Positions 20,508 to 29,111 of a stretch of DNA of 64,000 nucleotides are shown piece by piece. Each line of letters begins with the position of its first letter. Within the stretch, counting starts at the first letter, position 1. The translations under genes and the position numbers were made by a program. The stretch is from an uncultured Clostridia bacterium. Its GTDB lineage: Bacteria; Bacillota; Clostridia; Christensenellales; UBA1242. The notes beneath the pieces are model-generated. The model saw only the letters and a program-made list of their open reading frames with translations, was not told the DNA's origin and searched no databases. The stretch is taken from contig CALVYQ010000005.1 of NCBI GenBank assembly GCA_944372335.1, positions 18,345 to 82,344 on the forward strand, in the 5' to 3' direction.

Positions 20508-20543
20508 GTTTTAGTTTTCTTTATCTTTTAATATGGTATATTA
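20508..20543 (+). repeat. Single degenerate CRISPR repeat
   Basis: The tracrRNA anti-repeat (20687-20726) predicts a repeat beginning GTTTTAGTAACCTTTATC and ending near TATGGTATA. This stretch begins GTTTTAGT, continues CTTTATCT from 20519 and has TATGGTATA near its end, with a three-base mismatch block and one gap in between. It lies on the same strand as cas9, 179 nt upstream of the tracrRNA start. No second full copy is visible at the 60-70-nt spacing expected of an array. It looks like the eroded remnant of an array end, but chance similarity in AT-rich DNA is not excluded. Confidence 0.5.
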
Positions 20544-20651
20544 GCGAGTGGCATGAATTTAGTTATAAAAAATACAATTTAGATATATTTTCAGGACGAA
20601 GCTGTTTATAGAACACAATTTAAAAAATTTTAAAAAAATGCTTAAAATTGC

Positions 20652-20680
20652 TTGACATAAAAATTTATATTTTGTATATT
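20652..20680 (+). promoter_or_regulatory. Consensus promoter of the tracrRNA
   Basis: TTGACA at 20652-20657 and TATATT at 20675-20680 with a 17-nt spacer predict a start at about 20687. It is the only clear promoter upstream of cas9. Confidence 0.8.
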
Positions 20681-20686
20681 ATTAAC

Positions 20687-20792
20687 GTAACTTTATACCA
20701 TACCAAAGAGATAAAGGTTACTAAAAAATGGGATTTCCCTTCGGGGACCCGCAAAGCTCTAAGCTCGCAATTTATTTGCGGGCTTATCTTTT
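20687..20792 (+). ncRNA. tracrRNA of the type II-C CRISPR-Cas system
   Basis: The RNA would start with a 40-nt anti-repeat ending GGTTACTAAAA (20717-20727), the mirror of the GTTTTAGT 5' end common to type II repeats. Within it GTAACTTTAT (20687-20696) can pair with ATAAAGGTTAC (20711-20721), so the repeat itself must be partly palindromic. Next comes a hairpin around a TTCG tetraloop (TCCC-TTCG-GGGA inside GGG/CCC, about 20730-20750). Last is AAGCTCGCAA (20761-20770) paired with TTGCGGGCTT (about 20775-20784), followed by ATCTTTT, a terminator-like end. Promoter, anti-repeat, stem loops and terminator in this order directly upstream of cas9 make a tracrRNA by far the best reading. Exact ends are inferred. 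Confidence 0.8.
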
Positions 20793-20808
20793 AAAAGAAG
20801 GAGGATAG

Positions 20809-23800
20809 ATGAAATATAGGCTAGCTTTAGATATCGGCATAGCATCGGTTGGTTGGTGTGTGTTGGCTCTTGATGAAAAAGAAAATCCTTGCCACATAGA
20901 AAATTTGGGTGTAAGAAAATTCGTGCCTGCAGAAGTGCCAAAGACAGGGGATTCACCTGCCGTGCAAAGAAGACAGGCTCGAGGAATTAGAAGGAATATC
21001 AGACGCAAAAAGATGCGACTTTTAAAGTTATCAGCTTTTCTTAAGGATACGATTTTAGAAGGGAAAGACTTGACCTTTGTGCCTTGTGATATTTATAAGT
21101 TACGTGCTGAGGCTTTGGATAGAGAATTGTCGAATGAGGAACTTGCACGTGTTTTATATTCTATTTTTAAGCATAGAGGATTTAAGTCAAATAGAAAAAG
21201 TGAAGTTCTAAATCAAGAAACTGAAAAGGAACTTTCTGCTATCAACGCCAACAGCGAAAAGGTTAAAAACTATCGCACAGTTGGAGAAATGTTCTATAAA
21301 TGCTCAGACTATTTTGAAGAAAGAGAAAGGCAAGTGGGCGATGAAATCAAAAAATATCGAGTATATTATATTCGCAATAAGGCGGATAAAGAGAGCGTTA
21401 ACAGAACCTTGCTTCGTGATGATGTTTTAAATGAAATTTCAACAATTCTAGGAATTCAAAAGAGATATAATAAATTGATAACTCCAAAATTTATTGAGAA
21501 GATTGAGCATTATTTTACATACCAAAAGTCCTACGATGAAGGGCCAGATTTTCCAAGTAAATATCGTGTTAGTTTTAATGTTGGTCATTGCACATTCTTT
21601 CCAGAAGAAAGTAGAGCTCCAAAAGGAGCGTTTAGTTATGAGTATTTTACCGCTCTTTGCGATATCAACAATTTGAAAATAAATGGCAGGATACTCACAA
21701 AAGAAGAAAGAGAGAAATTGATAGAGGCTTTCTTGGCAAGTAAAGAGGTCAAAAGTGATAAAATCAAAAAACTTTTAAATATTGGCGAAAATGACCGCTT
21801 GACTGGCAAGAGCGGACTTGATAAAAAGGGCAGAGTGATTTTTAAACGCCCTTTTTCCTATGATGTTTTAAAGATTTTAGATTTAGATAATCCATTAGAG
21901 CATCAAGACCTTATCGATGAAATTGCCAGAATATTCTCATTATATAAGATGGACGACAGACGCTTAAAAGAACTTTCTCAAAATGAATTGACAAAAAAGC
22001 TTCCACAAGAAAAACTTTCAGAGTTACTAGTGCTTGACACCAATAAATTTGGCAATTTGAGCATAAAAGCTTTAAAACTTCTCTTGCCACACCTAGAACA
22101 GGGAGATATTTACACAACGGCAGTTGAAAATGCAGGCTTGGAACAGAAATTTGGCACAAGAATGAAGAAATTAAAATACAATTTGTTGCCCGAAATTGAA
22201 GATATCACTTCACCTGTTGTTAAGCGTTCTGTGTCGCAGACGATAAAGACGGTCAATGCGATAATTGATAGATGTGGCTCTCCAACCTCCATATATGTTG
22301 AACTTGCACGTGATATGAGTAAGTCGTTTGAAGAACGAAAGAAGATAGAAAGAGAGATAGACGAAAATTTAAAAAATAAAGAAGAGATAATAAAAAGGTT
22401 AAAAGAAGAATTTGGTATTTTAGCACCAACAAGCGAAGACGTTTTAAAATTTAGGCTATATGAAGAACAGGGTGGAGTGTGTCTTTATAGTGGAAAAGAA
22501 CTACTAAAAGTTTTGGGTTCAATGGCGAATATTCTATCAAACAACAACACTCAAGTTGACCATATTATTCCTTATAGCCGTTGTTATGATGATAGTTACT
22601 CAAATAAAGTGCTTGTGTTAAGTGACGAAAATGCCATGAAAGGCAACAGAATTCCTTATGAATATTTTGGACATGATGAAGCTAGATGGAAAAGCTTTGA
22701 AGAACGCATTTTGGCAAACAAAAATATCTCTCCAAAGAAAAAGGCAAGACTATTAAAAAATTCTCTTTCTAAAGCTGAAGAGGAGGAGCTAAATAGCCGT
22801 GCTCTCAATGATACACGATATATATCAAGGTTCATCAAAAATCTTTTTGAAAATCATCTTGTGTTTAATGGTGATAATAAGAGACCGGTGAGAACGGTCA
22901 ATGGAAGCATGACTAATTTTATGCGAAGGTTGTGGCGTCTTCCTAAAAACAGATTCGAGGACGACAAGCACCACGCTGTTGATGCCTGCATAATTGGCTG
23001 TGTTGATAACGGCATGGTTATAAGAGTATCTAAATATCTTCAAAAGTGCCATACAAGAAAATTAAAAGACAGAGATGTTCTAATTGATAAATCAACAGCC
23101 GAAATTTTCAATGATGAGATGATAATAAAAGAATTTGGCGAAGATTATCAGTTACCTTATCCTAACTTCAAAGAGGAACTTCTTGCTCGAACCGCAAACG
23201 CTCTTTCAAAGGAAACTTTGATAAAATTAGGTTATACTGAGGAAGAAGTGGAGTCAGCAAGGCCTATCTTTGTCAGCCGAATGGTAAATCACAAAGTGAC
23301 AGGAGCTATGCATACCGAAACGGTCAGAAGTAAAAAACTTTTAGATTCCAATCCTGGAAAACTGACAGCAATAACAAAGACATCAATAAAAGATTTGAAA
23401 ATAAGACGCCTGCCAAATGGTGAGTTTGGTGACATAGAAAATTATCCTCAGAAGTTTATCGATGATGACCCTGTGCTATATAAGGCACTTCGTAGTCGCT
23501 TGATTGAGTTTGATGGCAATGCGAAACTTGCTTTTAAAGAGCCATTTTACAAGCCTTCAAAATCGGGCAAATTTATGAACGAGGTTAAGAAGGTGAAGCT
23601 AGAGACCACTGTCGGCACTGTGATTGAAAAGAATGGTGGTCTTGTGGAAAATAAGTCCATGATAAGGATTGATATCTATGAAAAGGCGGGTAAGTTTTAT
23701 CTTATTCCGGTATATGTGATAGATTACTATAACAAGAAGTTACCAAATAGAATATGCAAGGCTCATAAGATAGAGGCAGAGTGGACAGAGTTAGATGACA

Positions 23801-24102
23801 GCTATACATTTAAATTTTCTCTCTTTCAAAACGACCTTATAAAGCTTGCCAGCAAAAATGGTTTTAATTTTAAGCCACTAGATAAGAAAGCAGAAAAGGA
23901 AAGCGTCAATCTAAATGAAATTTTTGTTTACTATAACAGCACCGATAGGAGTAGTGCGGCAATAAATGTGCAAACTGTTGACGGCAAATATTCTTGTGAT
24001 GGAATTGGTATTCAAAATTTATTATTGTTTGAAAAATACGAGGTTGGCATTTTGAGTGATATTCATAAAATTGAAAAAGAGAAGCGTAAGGAGTTTAAAT
24101 AA
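20809..24102 (+). CDS. cas9: CRISPR-associated endonuclease Cas9, type II-C
   Basis: 1,097 residues, the compact size usual for type II-C. It binds crRNA-tracrRNA and cleaves both DNA strands at a PAM-adjacent target. RuvC-I is LDIGIASVGW with Asp8. An arginine-rich bridge helix follows (QRRQARGIRRNIRRKKMR, about residues 48-66). RuvC-II has IYVELARD with Glu498. The HNH domain has VDHIIPYS with Asp584 and His585, and Asn608 at the expected distance of 23 residues. RuvC-III is KHHAVDA with His722 and Asp725. All catalytic residues are present, so a working nuclease is expected. The C-terminal part would read the PAM, which cannot be predicted here. It overlaps cas1 by one base (TAATG). AAGGAGGA precedes the ATG and lies just after the tracrRNA terminator. 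Confidence 0.97.
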   Translation: MKYRLALDIGIASVGWCVLALDEKENPCHIENLGVRKFVPAEVPKTGDSPAVQRRQARGIRRNIRRKKMRLLKLSAFLKDTILEGKDLTFVPCDIYKLRAEALDRELSNEELARVLYSIFKHRGFKSNRKSEVLNQETEKELSAINANSEKVKNYRTVGEMFYKCSDYFEERERQVGDEIKKYRVYYIRNKADKESVNRTLLRDDVLNEISTILGIQKRYNKLITPKFIEKIEHYFTYQKSYDEGPDFPSKYRVSFNVGHCTFFPEESRAPKGAFSYEYFTALCDINNLKINGRILTKEEREKLIEAFLASKEVKSDKIKKLLNIGENDRLTGKSGLDKKGRVIFKRPFSYDVLKILDLDNPLEHQDLIDEIARIFSLYKMDDRRLKELSQNELTKKLPQEKLSELLVLDTNKFGNLSIKALKLLLPHLEQGDIYTTAVENAGLEQKFGTRMKKLKYNLLPEIEDITSPVVKRSVSQTIKTVNAIIDRCGSPTSIYVELARDMSKSFEERKKIEREIDENLKNKEEIIKRLKEEFGILAPTSEDVLKFRLYEEQGGVCLYSGKELLKVLGSMANILSNNNTQVDHIIPYSRCYDDSYSNKVLVLSDENAMKGNRIPYEYFGHDEARWKSFEERILANKNISPKKKARLLKNSLSKAEEEELNSRALNDTRYISRFIKNLFENHLVFNGDNKRPVRTVNGSMTNFMRRLWRLPKNRFEDDKHHAVDACIIGCVDNGMVIRVSKYLQKCHTRKLKDRDVLIDKSTAEIFNDEMIIKEFGEDYQLPYPNFKEELLARTANALSKETLIKLGYTEEEVESARPIFVSRMVNHKVTGAMHTETVRSKKLLDSNPGKLTAITKTSIKDLKIRRLPNGEFGDIENYPQKFIDDDPVLYKALRSRLIEFDGNAKLAFKEPFYKPSKSGKFMNEVKKVKLETTVGTVIEKNGGLVENKSMIRIDIYEKAGKFYLIPVYVIDYYNKKLPNRICKAHKIEAEWTELDDSYTFKFSLFQNDLIKLASKNGFNFKPLDKKAEKESVNLNEIFVYYNSTDRSSAAINVQTVDGKYSCDGIGIQNLLLFEKYEVGILSDIHKIEKEKRKEFK

Positions 24103-24989
24103 TGGCTTTTTACAACCTTTTTGTTGCTAACGATGCACATATCAGCGTCAAGAACAATCAATTGAAATTGAAAAACAAAGAAAAAGAAGAGACTTATCCG
24201 ATTGAGGATATAAACAGCATTGTCTTAGAAAATTTGCAGACGAATATCACCACATACACCCTTTCAAAACTTGCACAAAGTAAGGTGGTTGTGTATTTTT
24301 GTGATGAAAAGCATCTGCCTTGTGCTTATCTTTTGCCATATTATTCGCACTTTAGTCAAAGCAAAACTTTTGAAACGCAGATAAATCTACCTGTGCCATT
24401 AAGGAAAAATTTATGGAAAGAAATTGTTAGACATAAAATACAAAATCAAAATATCTGCCTCAAACTTTGTGGCAAAAAAGAGATGCTGTTGCCTTATTTA
24501 AAAAAACTAAAAAGTGATGATGCTACAAATATGGAAGCGGTATCTGCAAGTGTCTATTTTAGGGAACTCTTTGGTGATAAGTTCACTCGTGAGCAGGACA
24601 ATAGCATAAACTCTGCTCTTAATTATGGTTATGCCATAATTCGTGGGGCAGTGGCAAGAAGTATTGTGGGACACGGCCTTCTTCCTTTTGTTGGGCTTAA
24701 GCATTCCAACACCTTCAATAACTATAACCTTGCAGATGATTTGATGGAAGTCTTTCGACCTTATGTTGATTTATGCGTATTTGAAAATTATGATTTAAAA
24801 TTTAACTTAGAGTATAAGGCGATGCTTTATAACCTTTTAAATTCTGACTGCGACATGGGCGGTGCAAAATACACTCTTTCCTATGCCATAGAACTGTTTG
24901 TTCAAACTTTTTCTCTTTCGCTCAGAGAGAAAGAAATGCTATTAAAGTTTCCAACGCTATCAAAGCTTAAAAGACACGAGTATGAGTAA
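24102..24989 (+). CDS. cas1: CRISPR-associated endonuclease Cas1, type II
   Basis: 295 residues, the integrase subunit that with Cas2 inserts new spacers into the array. The N-terminal beta domain (ISVKNNQLKLKN, later NSIVLEN) and the helical catalytic domain are complete. Metal ligands appear as the Glu in NMEAVSA, the His in GLKHSN and the acidic pair in LADDLMEVFRP. It is translationally coupled to cas9 (TAATG overlap) and overlaps cas2 by 8 nt. No csn2 or cas4 follows, which supports subtype II-C. The intact gene would allow spacer uptake if an array exists elsewhere. Confidence 0.96.
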   Translation: MAFYNLFVANDAHISVKNNQLKLKNKEKEETYPIEDINSIVLENLQTNITTYTLSKLAQSKVVVYFCDEKHLPCAYLLPYYSHFSQSKTFETQINLPVPLRKNLWKEIVRHKIQNQNICLKLCGKKEMLLPYLKKLKSDDATNMEAVSASVYFRELFGDKFTREQDNSINSALNYGYAIIRGAVARSIVGHGLLPFVGLKHSNTFNNYNLADDLMEVFRPYVDLCVFENYDLKFNLEYKAMLYNLLNSDCDMGGAKYTLSYAIELFVQTFSLSLREKEMLLKFPTLSKLKRHEYE

Positions 24990-25305
24990 TAAGATTATGA
25001 GATTGTTAGTGTTTTTTGATTTGCCTGTTAAAACAAAACAAGAGCGAAAGCAGGCAACAGATTTTAGAAAGTTTTTGATTGATGATGGATACTATATGAT
25101 TCAATATTCTCTCTATGGCAGAATATGTGGCACGATTGAAAATGCCGAACTGCACGAGCAGAAATTATATTATCATCTTCCAAAAAGCGGGTCGATAAGG
25201 TGCTTGACGGTGACAGAAAAACAATATGCTAGCATCAAGGTATTATTAGGCAACAAACACAAAAAGGATAGACATATAGCAGAAGGACAACTATCATTCT
25301 TTTAA
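24982..25305 (+). CDS. cas2: CRISPR-associated protein Cas2, type II
   Basis: 107 residues, a ferredoxin-fold protein that dimerises at the centre of the Cas1-Cas2 integration complex. The first strand MRLLVFFDLPV has the conserved Asp. A basic helix (TKQERKQATDFRKFL) and the DDGYYMIQYSLYGR strand follow, with the C-terminal GQLSFF often seen in type II Cas2. It is the last gene of the operon, 20 nt before a hairpin terminator. The length is typical and no damage is visible. Confidence 0.95.
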   Translation: MSNKIMRLLVFFDLPVKTKQERKQATDFRKFLIDDGYYMIQYSLYGRICGTIENAELHEQKLYYHLPKSGSIRCLTVTEKQYASIKVLLGNKHKKDRHIAEGQLSFF

Positions 25306-25324
25306 AAATTAAATAAAAATAAGC

Positions 25325-25354
25325 AAAAATCCTAGATAAAATTTAGGATTTTTT
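25325..25354 (+). terminator. Terminator of the cas operon
   Basis: AAAAATCCTA (25325-25334) pairs with TAGGATTTTT (25344-25353), followed by T. No CRISPR repeat is visible between cas2 and lysS. Confidence 0.8.
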
Positions 25355-25447
25355 ATTTTCCATAATGGTCAACAAAATATTTATAAATTAGATTTTTAAT
25401 TTTAGTTTTAATCATAAATTGACATGATTGTTAAATATTGCTTTTGC

Positions 25448-25476
25448 TTGACATTATAGCTTTTTTATGTTATAAA
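25448..25476 (+). promoter_or_regulatory. lysS promoter
   Basis: TTGACA at 25448-25453 and TATAAA at 25471-25476, spacer 17 nt, followed by CGGAGG before the ATG at 25511. Confidence 0.75.
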
Positions 25477-25510
25477 TAAATGATTAATTTATATTTTTTC
25501 GGAGGCGAAG

Positions 25511-26968
25511 ATGGAAGAAAATTTAAGTAATGAAATTACTATCAGAAGACAGAAAATCGAAGAGTTAAAGAAGATTGGAGAGATACCATATAAGGAAAAA
25601 TATGATAGAACCTGCACAATCAGCGAGGCAAGAGAAAAATTGGGCGAGCGTGTGAAGATTGCTGGCAGAATAGTTTTTCGTCGTATTATGGGCAAGTTTG
25701 GCTTCTGTCAGATAAGAGATGTATATGATAAGATACAAATTTCAGTTGGAAGAAATGAATTTAGTGAGGAAGACTACAATTTCTATAAAAAGATGATAGA
25801 TATTGGTGATTCTATCGGCGTTGAAGGTGAGGTATATGCCACACAAACGGGCGAAATAACTGTTAAAGCAGAAAAAATCACTCTTCTTTCTAAAACTCTT
25901 CGTCCTTTACCTGAAAAATTTCATGGCGTGGTTGACACAGAAATTAAATATCGTCAGAGATATCTAGACTTAATCACTAATGAAGATTCGAGAAAGGTGT
26001 TTCTCACAAGAAGCAAAGTAGTGTCTTTCATAAGAAGATTTTTGGAGGATAACGGCTTCATTGAGGTGGAAACTCCAATTCTTCAAACGAGTGTTTCAGG
26101 GGCAAGTGCAAAGCCATTCTTTACTCATCATAATGCTCTTGACATCGAGTGCAATTTGCGTATAGCCACAGAGTGCCATTTAAAGCAGTGCATAGGTGCA
26201 GGTATTGATAGAGTTTTTGAACTAGGCAAAGATTTCAGAAATGAGGGTATGGATCCATCCCACCTTCAAGAATTTACTCAGGTTGAGTGGTATGCTTCCT
26301 ATTGGAACTATGAAAACAACATAGAATTTTTCCATGATATGTTGATTAAACTTATGAAAGAATGCCTTGGCACAACAAAAATATTCTATCAAGGCCAAGA
26401 GATTGAGTTTGATGGCGAGTGGCCAAGAATAGACTATGTTGCAAAGATGAGAGAACTTTTAGGCTGTGATTTTCTTGATATAAACGATGTTGATGAACTT
26501 AAAAAAATAATTGTTGATAGGAAACTTTTTGGATATGCAGAGCTTGAGGAATGCAAAACTGTGAGAACCCTTATTGACTACGTTTATAAGAGAAAAATAA
26601 GGGCGGGCATTGTCAATCCAACCATTCTATACAACTATCCAGCATCTCTTATTCCTCTTGCAAGAAGAAATGATAAAGATGACAGAATTATAGATGTCTT
26701 TCAAGTGGTTGCAGGTGGAGCAGAACTTGTTAAGGCGTATTCTGAGCTTGTTGACCCAATCGTGCAGAGAAAGACGCTGGAACTTCAACTTGAAGAAAAG
26801 ATGGCGGGCGATGAGGAGACTATGGACGTTGACGAAGATTTCCTTCTTGCTATGGAACATGGTATGCCACCAATTTCCGGCTTAGGCTTTGGTATTGACC
26901 GATTCTTACAATTCATCTTCGACCGACCAAATATAAGAGATGTTGTTTTGTTCCCACTTATGAAATAA
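25511..26968 (+). CDS. lysS: Lysyl-tRNA synthetase, class II
   Basis: 485 residues, charges tRNA-Lys in the cytosol. The N-terminal OB-fold anticodon-binding domain (KIAGRIVFRRIMGKFGFCQIRD) is followed by the class II core. Motif 1 is near GFIEVETPILQ. Motif 2 is FELGKDFRNEGMDPSHLQEFTQVEWY, read here in two parts as FELGKDFRNEG and HLQEFTQVE. Motif 3 is GLGFGIDRFLQF. The length is typical for bacterial LysS. It has its own promoter and terminator and is probably monocistronic. The order gives no sign of transfer. Confidence 0.95.
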   Translation: MEENLSNEITIRRQKIEELKKIGEIPYKEKYDRTCTISEAREKLGERVKIAGRIVFRRIMGKFGFCQIRDVYDKIQISVGRNEFSEEDYNFYKKMIDIGDSIGVEGEVYATQTGEITVKAEKITLLSKTLRPLPEKFHGVVDTEIKYRQRYLDLITNEDSRKVFLTRSKVVSFIRRFLEDNGFIEVETPILQTSVSGASAKPFFTHHNALDIECNLRIATECHLKQCIGAGIDRVFELGKDFRNEGMDPSHLQEFTQVEWYASYWNYENNIEFFHDMLIKLMKECLGTTKIFYQGQEIEFDGEWPRIDYVAKMRELLGCDFLDINDVDELKKIIVDRKLFGYAELEECKTVRTLIDYVYKRKIRAGIVNPTILYNYPASLIPLARRNDKDDRIIDVFQVVAGGAELVKAYSELVDPIVQRKTLELQLEEKMAGDEETMDVDEDFLLAMEHGMPPISGLGFGIDRFLQFIFDRPNIRDVVLFPLMK

Positions 26969-26995
26969 TAGAAAGAATATTTCTTTCTATTTTTT
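26967..26995 (+). terminator. lysS terminator
   Basis: AATAGAAAGAA pairs with TTCTTTCTATT (26981-26991), followed by T residues, overlapping the lysS stop codon region. Confidence 0.75.
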
Positions 26996-27258
26996 ACTAT
27001 ATTTATATATTAAAATTTTTATATATATTTTTTATATATAAAATATAAATTTCATATATTAAAAATAAAGATTTTATATAATAAAAACAATTTTTTTTTA
27101 ATTATTTTATAAAAATAAATGATTTTTTTATTAAAAATTAAATTTTTATTAAAAAATTACTGCATAAAAATAAAATTTATTTATTAAAAATTAAATTTTT
27201 ATTTAATTAGACAAATAGTATAATTATATGATATACTAATTTTTGATTAAAGGATTTT
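26996..27258. other. Extremely AT-rich spacer with a direct repeat
   Basis: Almost no G or C for about 240 nt. A 23-nt sequence based on TTATTAAAAATTAAATTTTT occurs at about 27128-27150 and again at 27180-27202. No gene is visible. It could be a bent upstream promoter region for the ABC transporter operon at 27259, which has AAAGGA before its ATG. Confidence 0.5.
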
Positions 27259-28173
27259 ATGAGCCATATAATAGATATAAAAAATTTAAAAAAATATTTT
27301 GGAAACACAAAGGCGGTTGATGATATCTCCTTTTCTGTTGAGGAGGGAGAATTGTTTGCCTTTTTGGGGCTTAATGGAGCCGGTAAAAGCACAACCATAA
27401 ATATTCTCGTTGGTGTGCTACAAAGAGATAGTGGCGAGTGTTTTGTCAACAATCAGTCGGTCGATGATATGTCTAAAATATTGCCAAACATCGGCATAGT
27501 CTTTCAATCCTCCGTGCTTGATAAAAAACTCTCTGTCTATGATAATTTAAGATATCGGGCAATGCTCTATGGATTAAGTAAAAAGGAATTTGAAAAGAAT
27601 TTAGAATATTTTGTTGACAAGCTTGACTTAAAAACAATTCTAAAAAAACAATTAGACAAACTTAGCGGAGGACAAAAGCGAAAGGTCGATATTGTGAGGG
27701 CACTACTGCATAAGCCTAAGATTTTGATACTCGACGAGCCAACAACAGGCCTTGATCCAAAGACCAGAAAACTTGTTTGGGATATGATAAATGAGCTAAG
27801 AAAGACGACAAATCTAACAGTGCTTCTCACAACTCATTATATGGAAGAAGCGAGTGTGGCTGACAATGTTGTGATAATTGATGGTGGTAAAATTGTGGCT
27901 GAGGGTTCGCCGTTAACTCTTAAAAATAGATTTGCAAGTGACTATATAAAAGCCTATAAATACGACAAAAAGCTTTTAGAAGTTTTGCAAAATTCTAATA
28001 TACCATATAAAAAAGAAAGGCAAGTTTTGGAGATAAAGTTTAAAAACACAGAAGAAGCAAAAATCTTTTTAGTTGAAAATAATGTACTTTTTAAAGATAT
28101 TGAAATAGTCAAAGGCTCTATGGACGATGTCTTTTTGTCGGTCACAGGAAAAGAGTTAAAGGAGAATATATGA
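27259..28173 (+). CDS. ABC transporter ATP-binding protein
   Basis: 304 residues, the ATPase of an ABC-2-type exporter. The Walker A site is GLNGAGKSTT, the signature is LSGGQKRK, Walker B is ILILDEPTTGLDP and the switch histidine is in LLTTHYMEEA, so ATP hydrolysis should be normal. The C-terminal 80 residues after the ATPase core are typical of the drug/antibiotic exporter (CcmA-like) branch. It overlaps the next gene, an ABC-2 permease, by 4 nt, so the pair forms the transporter. The substrate is unknown; such pairs export antibiotics, lipids or sodium. Confidence 0.9.
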   Translation: MSHIIDIKNLKKYFGNTKAVDDISFSVEEGELFAFLGLNGAGKSTTINILVGVLQRDSGECFVNNQSVDDMSKILPNIGIVFQSSVLDKKLSVYDNLRYRAMLYGLSKKEFEKNLEYFVDKLDLKTILKKQLDKLSGGQKRKVDIVRALLHKPKILILDEPTTGLDPKTRKLVWDMINELRKTTNLTVLLTTHYMEEASVADNVVIIDGGKIVAEGSPLTLKNRFASDYIKAYKYDKKLLEVLQNSNIPYKKERQVLEIKFKNTEEAKIFLVENNVLFKDIEIVKGSMDDVFLSVTGKELKENI

Positions 28174-29081
28174 ATAGGCAGTCTGAATTTAGAAAACTCA
28201 CCTATTTGACTTTACGAAATATAAAGTTATACTTTAAAGACAAAATGACTTTTTTGGTGTCGCTTATAACGCCATTAATTTTGCTTATTCTTTTTGTCAC
28301 CTTTTTAAATTCGACTTATGAAAGCAGTCTTCTTTCAATAACAGAGGGCTTCAATTTGGAGCAAAGACTGATTGACGCTTTTACGGGCGGTTGGTTATTT
28401 TCTTCTGTTCTTGCAACCTCGTGCATAACCGTTGCTTTTTGTTCGGGTATGATGGTTATCGACAAAATCAACAAAGCAAATATAGACTTTATGGTATCAC
28501 CGGTTAAAAAAAGCACCTTGCAATTAAGTTATGTGTTAGCAAATTTATTTTCAACGCTCATCATTGCCTTCACATTACTCACTATAGGGCTTATCTATCT
28601 TGCTTGCGTAGGTTTTTATATCACCTTTGTTGATTTTTTGCTTATAGTGTTTGGAATTATTATAACTTCATTATTCGGCACAATACTTGCCAATATAATC
28701 TGGACTTTTACTCGTACACAGGGAGTGGTAAGCGGTGTTTGCACTTTGGTGTCGGCTCTCTATGGCTTTATTTGTGGTGCATATATGCCGATATATAGTA
28801 TGGCCAAAGGTATGCAAAATTTTGTTTCGCTCTTGCCGGGAACTTATGCAACTGTATTGTTTAGGCAGGGCTTTTTGAATGGCGTGTTAAGAGAAATGGG
28901 GGAAACTTTGCCAAGCGAAACGATAGCGGGCGTGGCTGGTGGATTTGATATAAAATTATCATTTTTTGGACACGATGTGTCAACTCTTGGTCTGATTTTG
29001 GTGATAACAATTTCAACAGTTGTTTTGCTCGGCGTCTTTTTGCTTATTAATACTATTAAAAAGCATACAAAAAAGGCTTGA
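28170..29081 (+). CDS. ABC-2-type transporter permease
   Basis: 303 residues with about six membrane segments: one near residues 27-46, then a large extracytoplasmic loop (TYESSLLSITEGFN), then segments around 76-96, 114-142, 146-172, 177-197 and 274-295. The order of a long first outside loop and a cluster of central helices fits ABC-2 permeases. Translational coupling to the ATPase gene (ATGA overlap) makes the pair a transporter. No terminator hairpin is obvious after it, and a new promoter for the next gene starts within its last codons (29078). Confidence 0.88.
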   Translation: MNRQSEFRKLTYLTLRNIKLYFKDKMTFLVSLITPLILLILFVTFLNSTYESSLLSITEGFNLEQRLIDAFTGGWLFSSVLATSCITVAFCSGMMVIDKINKANIDFMVSPVKKSTLQLSYVLANLFSTLIIAFTLLTIGLIYLACVGFYITFVDFLLIVFGIIITSLFGTILANIIWTFTRTQGVVSGVCTLVSALYGFICGAYMPIYSMAKGMQNFVSLLPGTYATVLFRQGFLNGVLREMGETLPSETIAGVAGGFDIKLSFFGHDVSTLGLILVITISTVVLLGVFLLINTIKKHTKKA

Positions 29082-29105
29082 AACTTGTTTTTAATATGAT
29101 ATAAT
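29078..29105 (+). promoter_or_regulatory. Promoter predicted to give a leaderless transcript
   Basis: TTGAAA at 29078-29083 and TATAAT at 29100-29105, 16-nt spacer. Only 6 nt separate the -10 element from the ATG at 29112, so transcription should start at the A of the start codon. The -35 element lies in the end of the permease gene. Confidence 0.65.
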
Positions 29106-29111
29106 AGCCTT

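Noticed and set aside
25306-25510. Space after cas2 as the site of a CRISPR array
   Set aside because: It contains only a terminator and the lysS promoter; no repeated unit is present.
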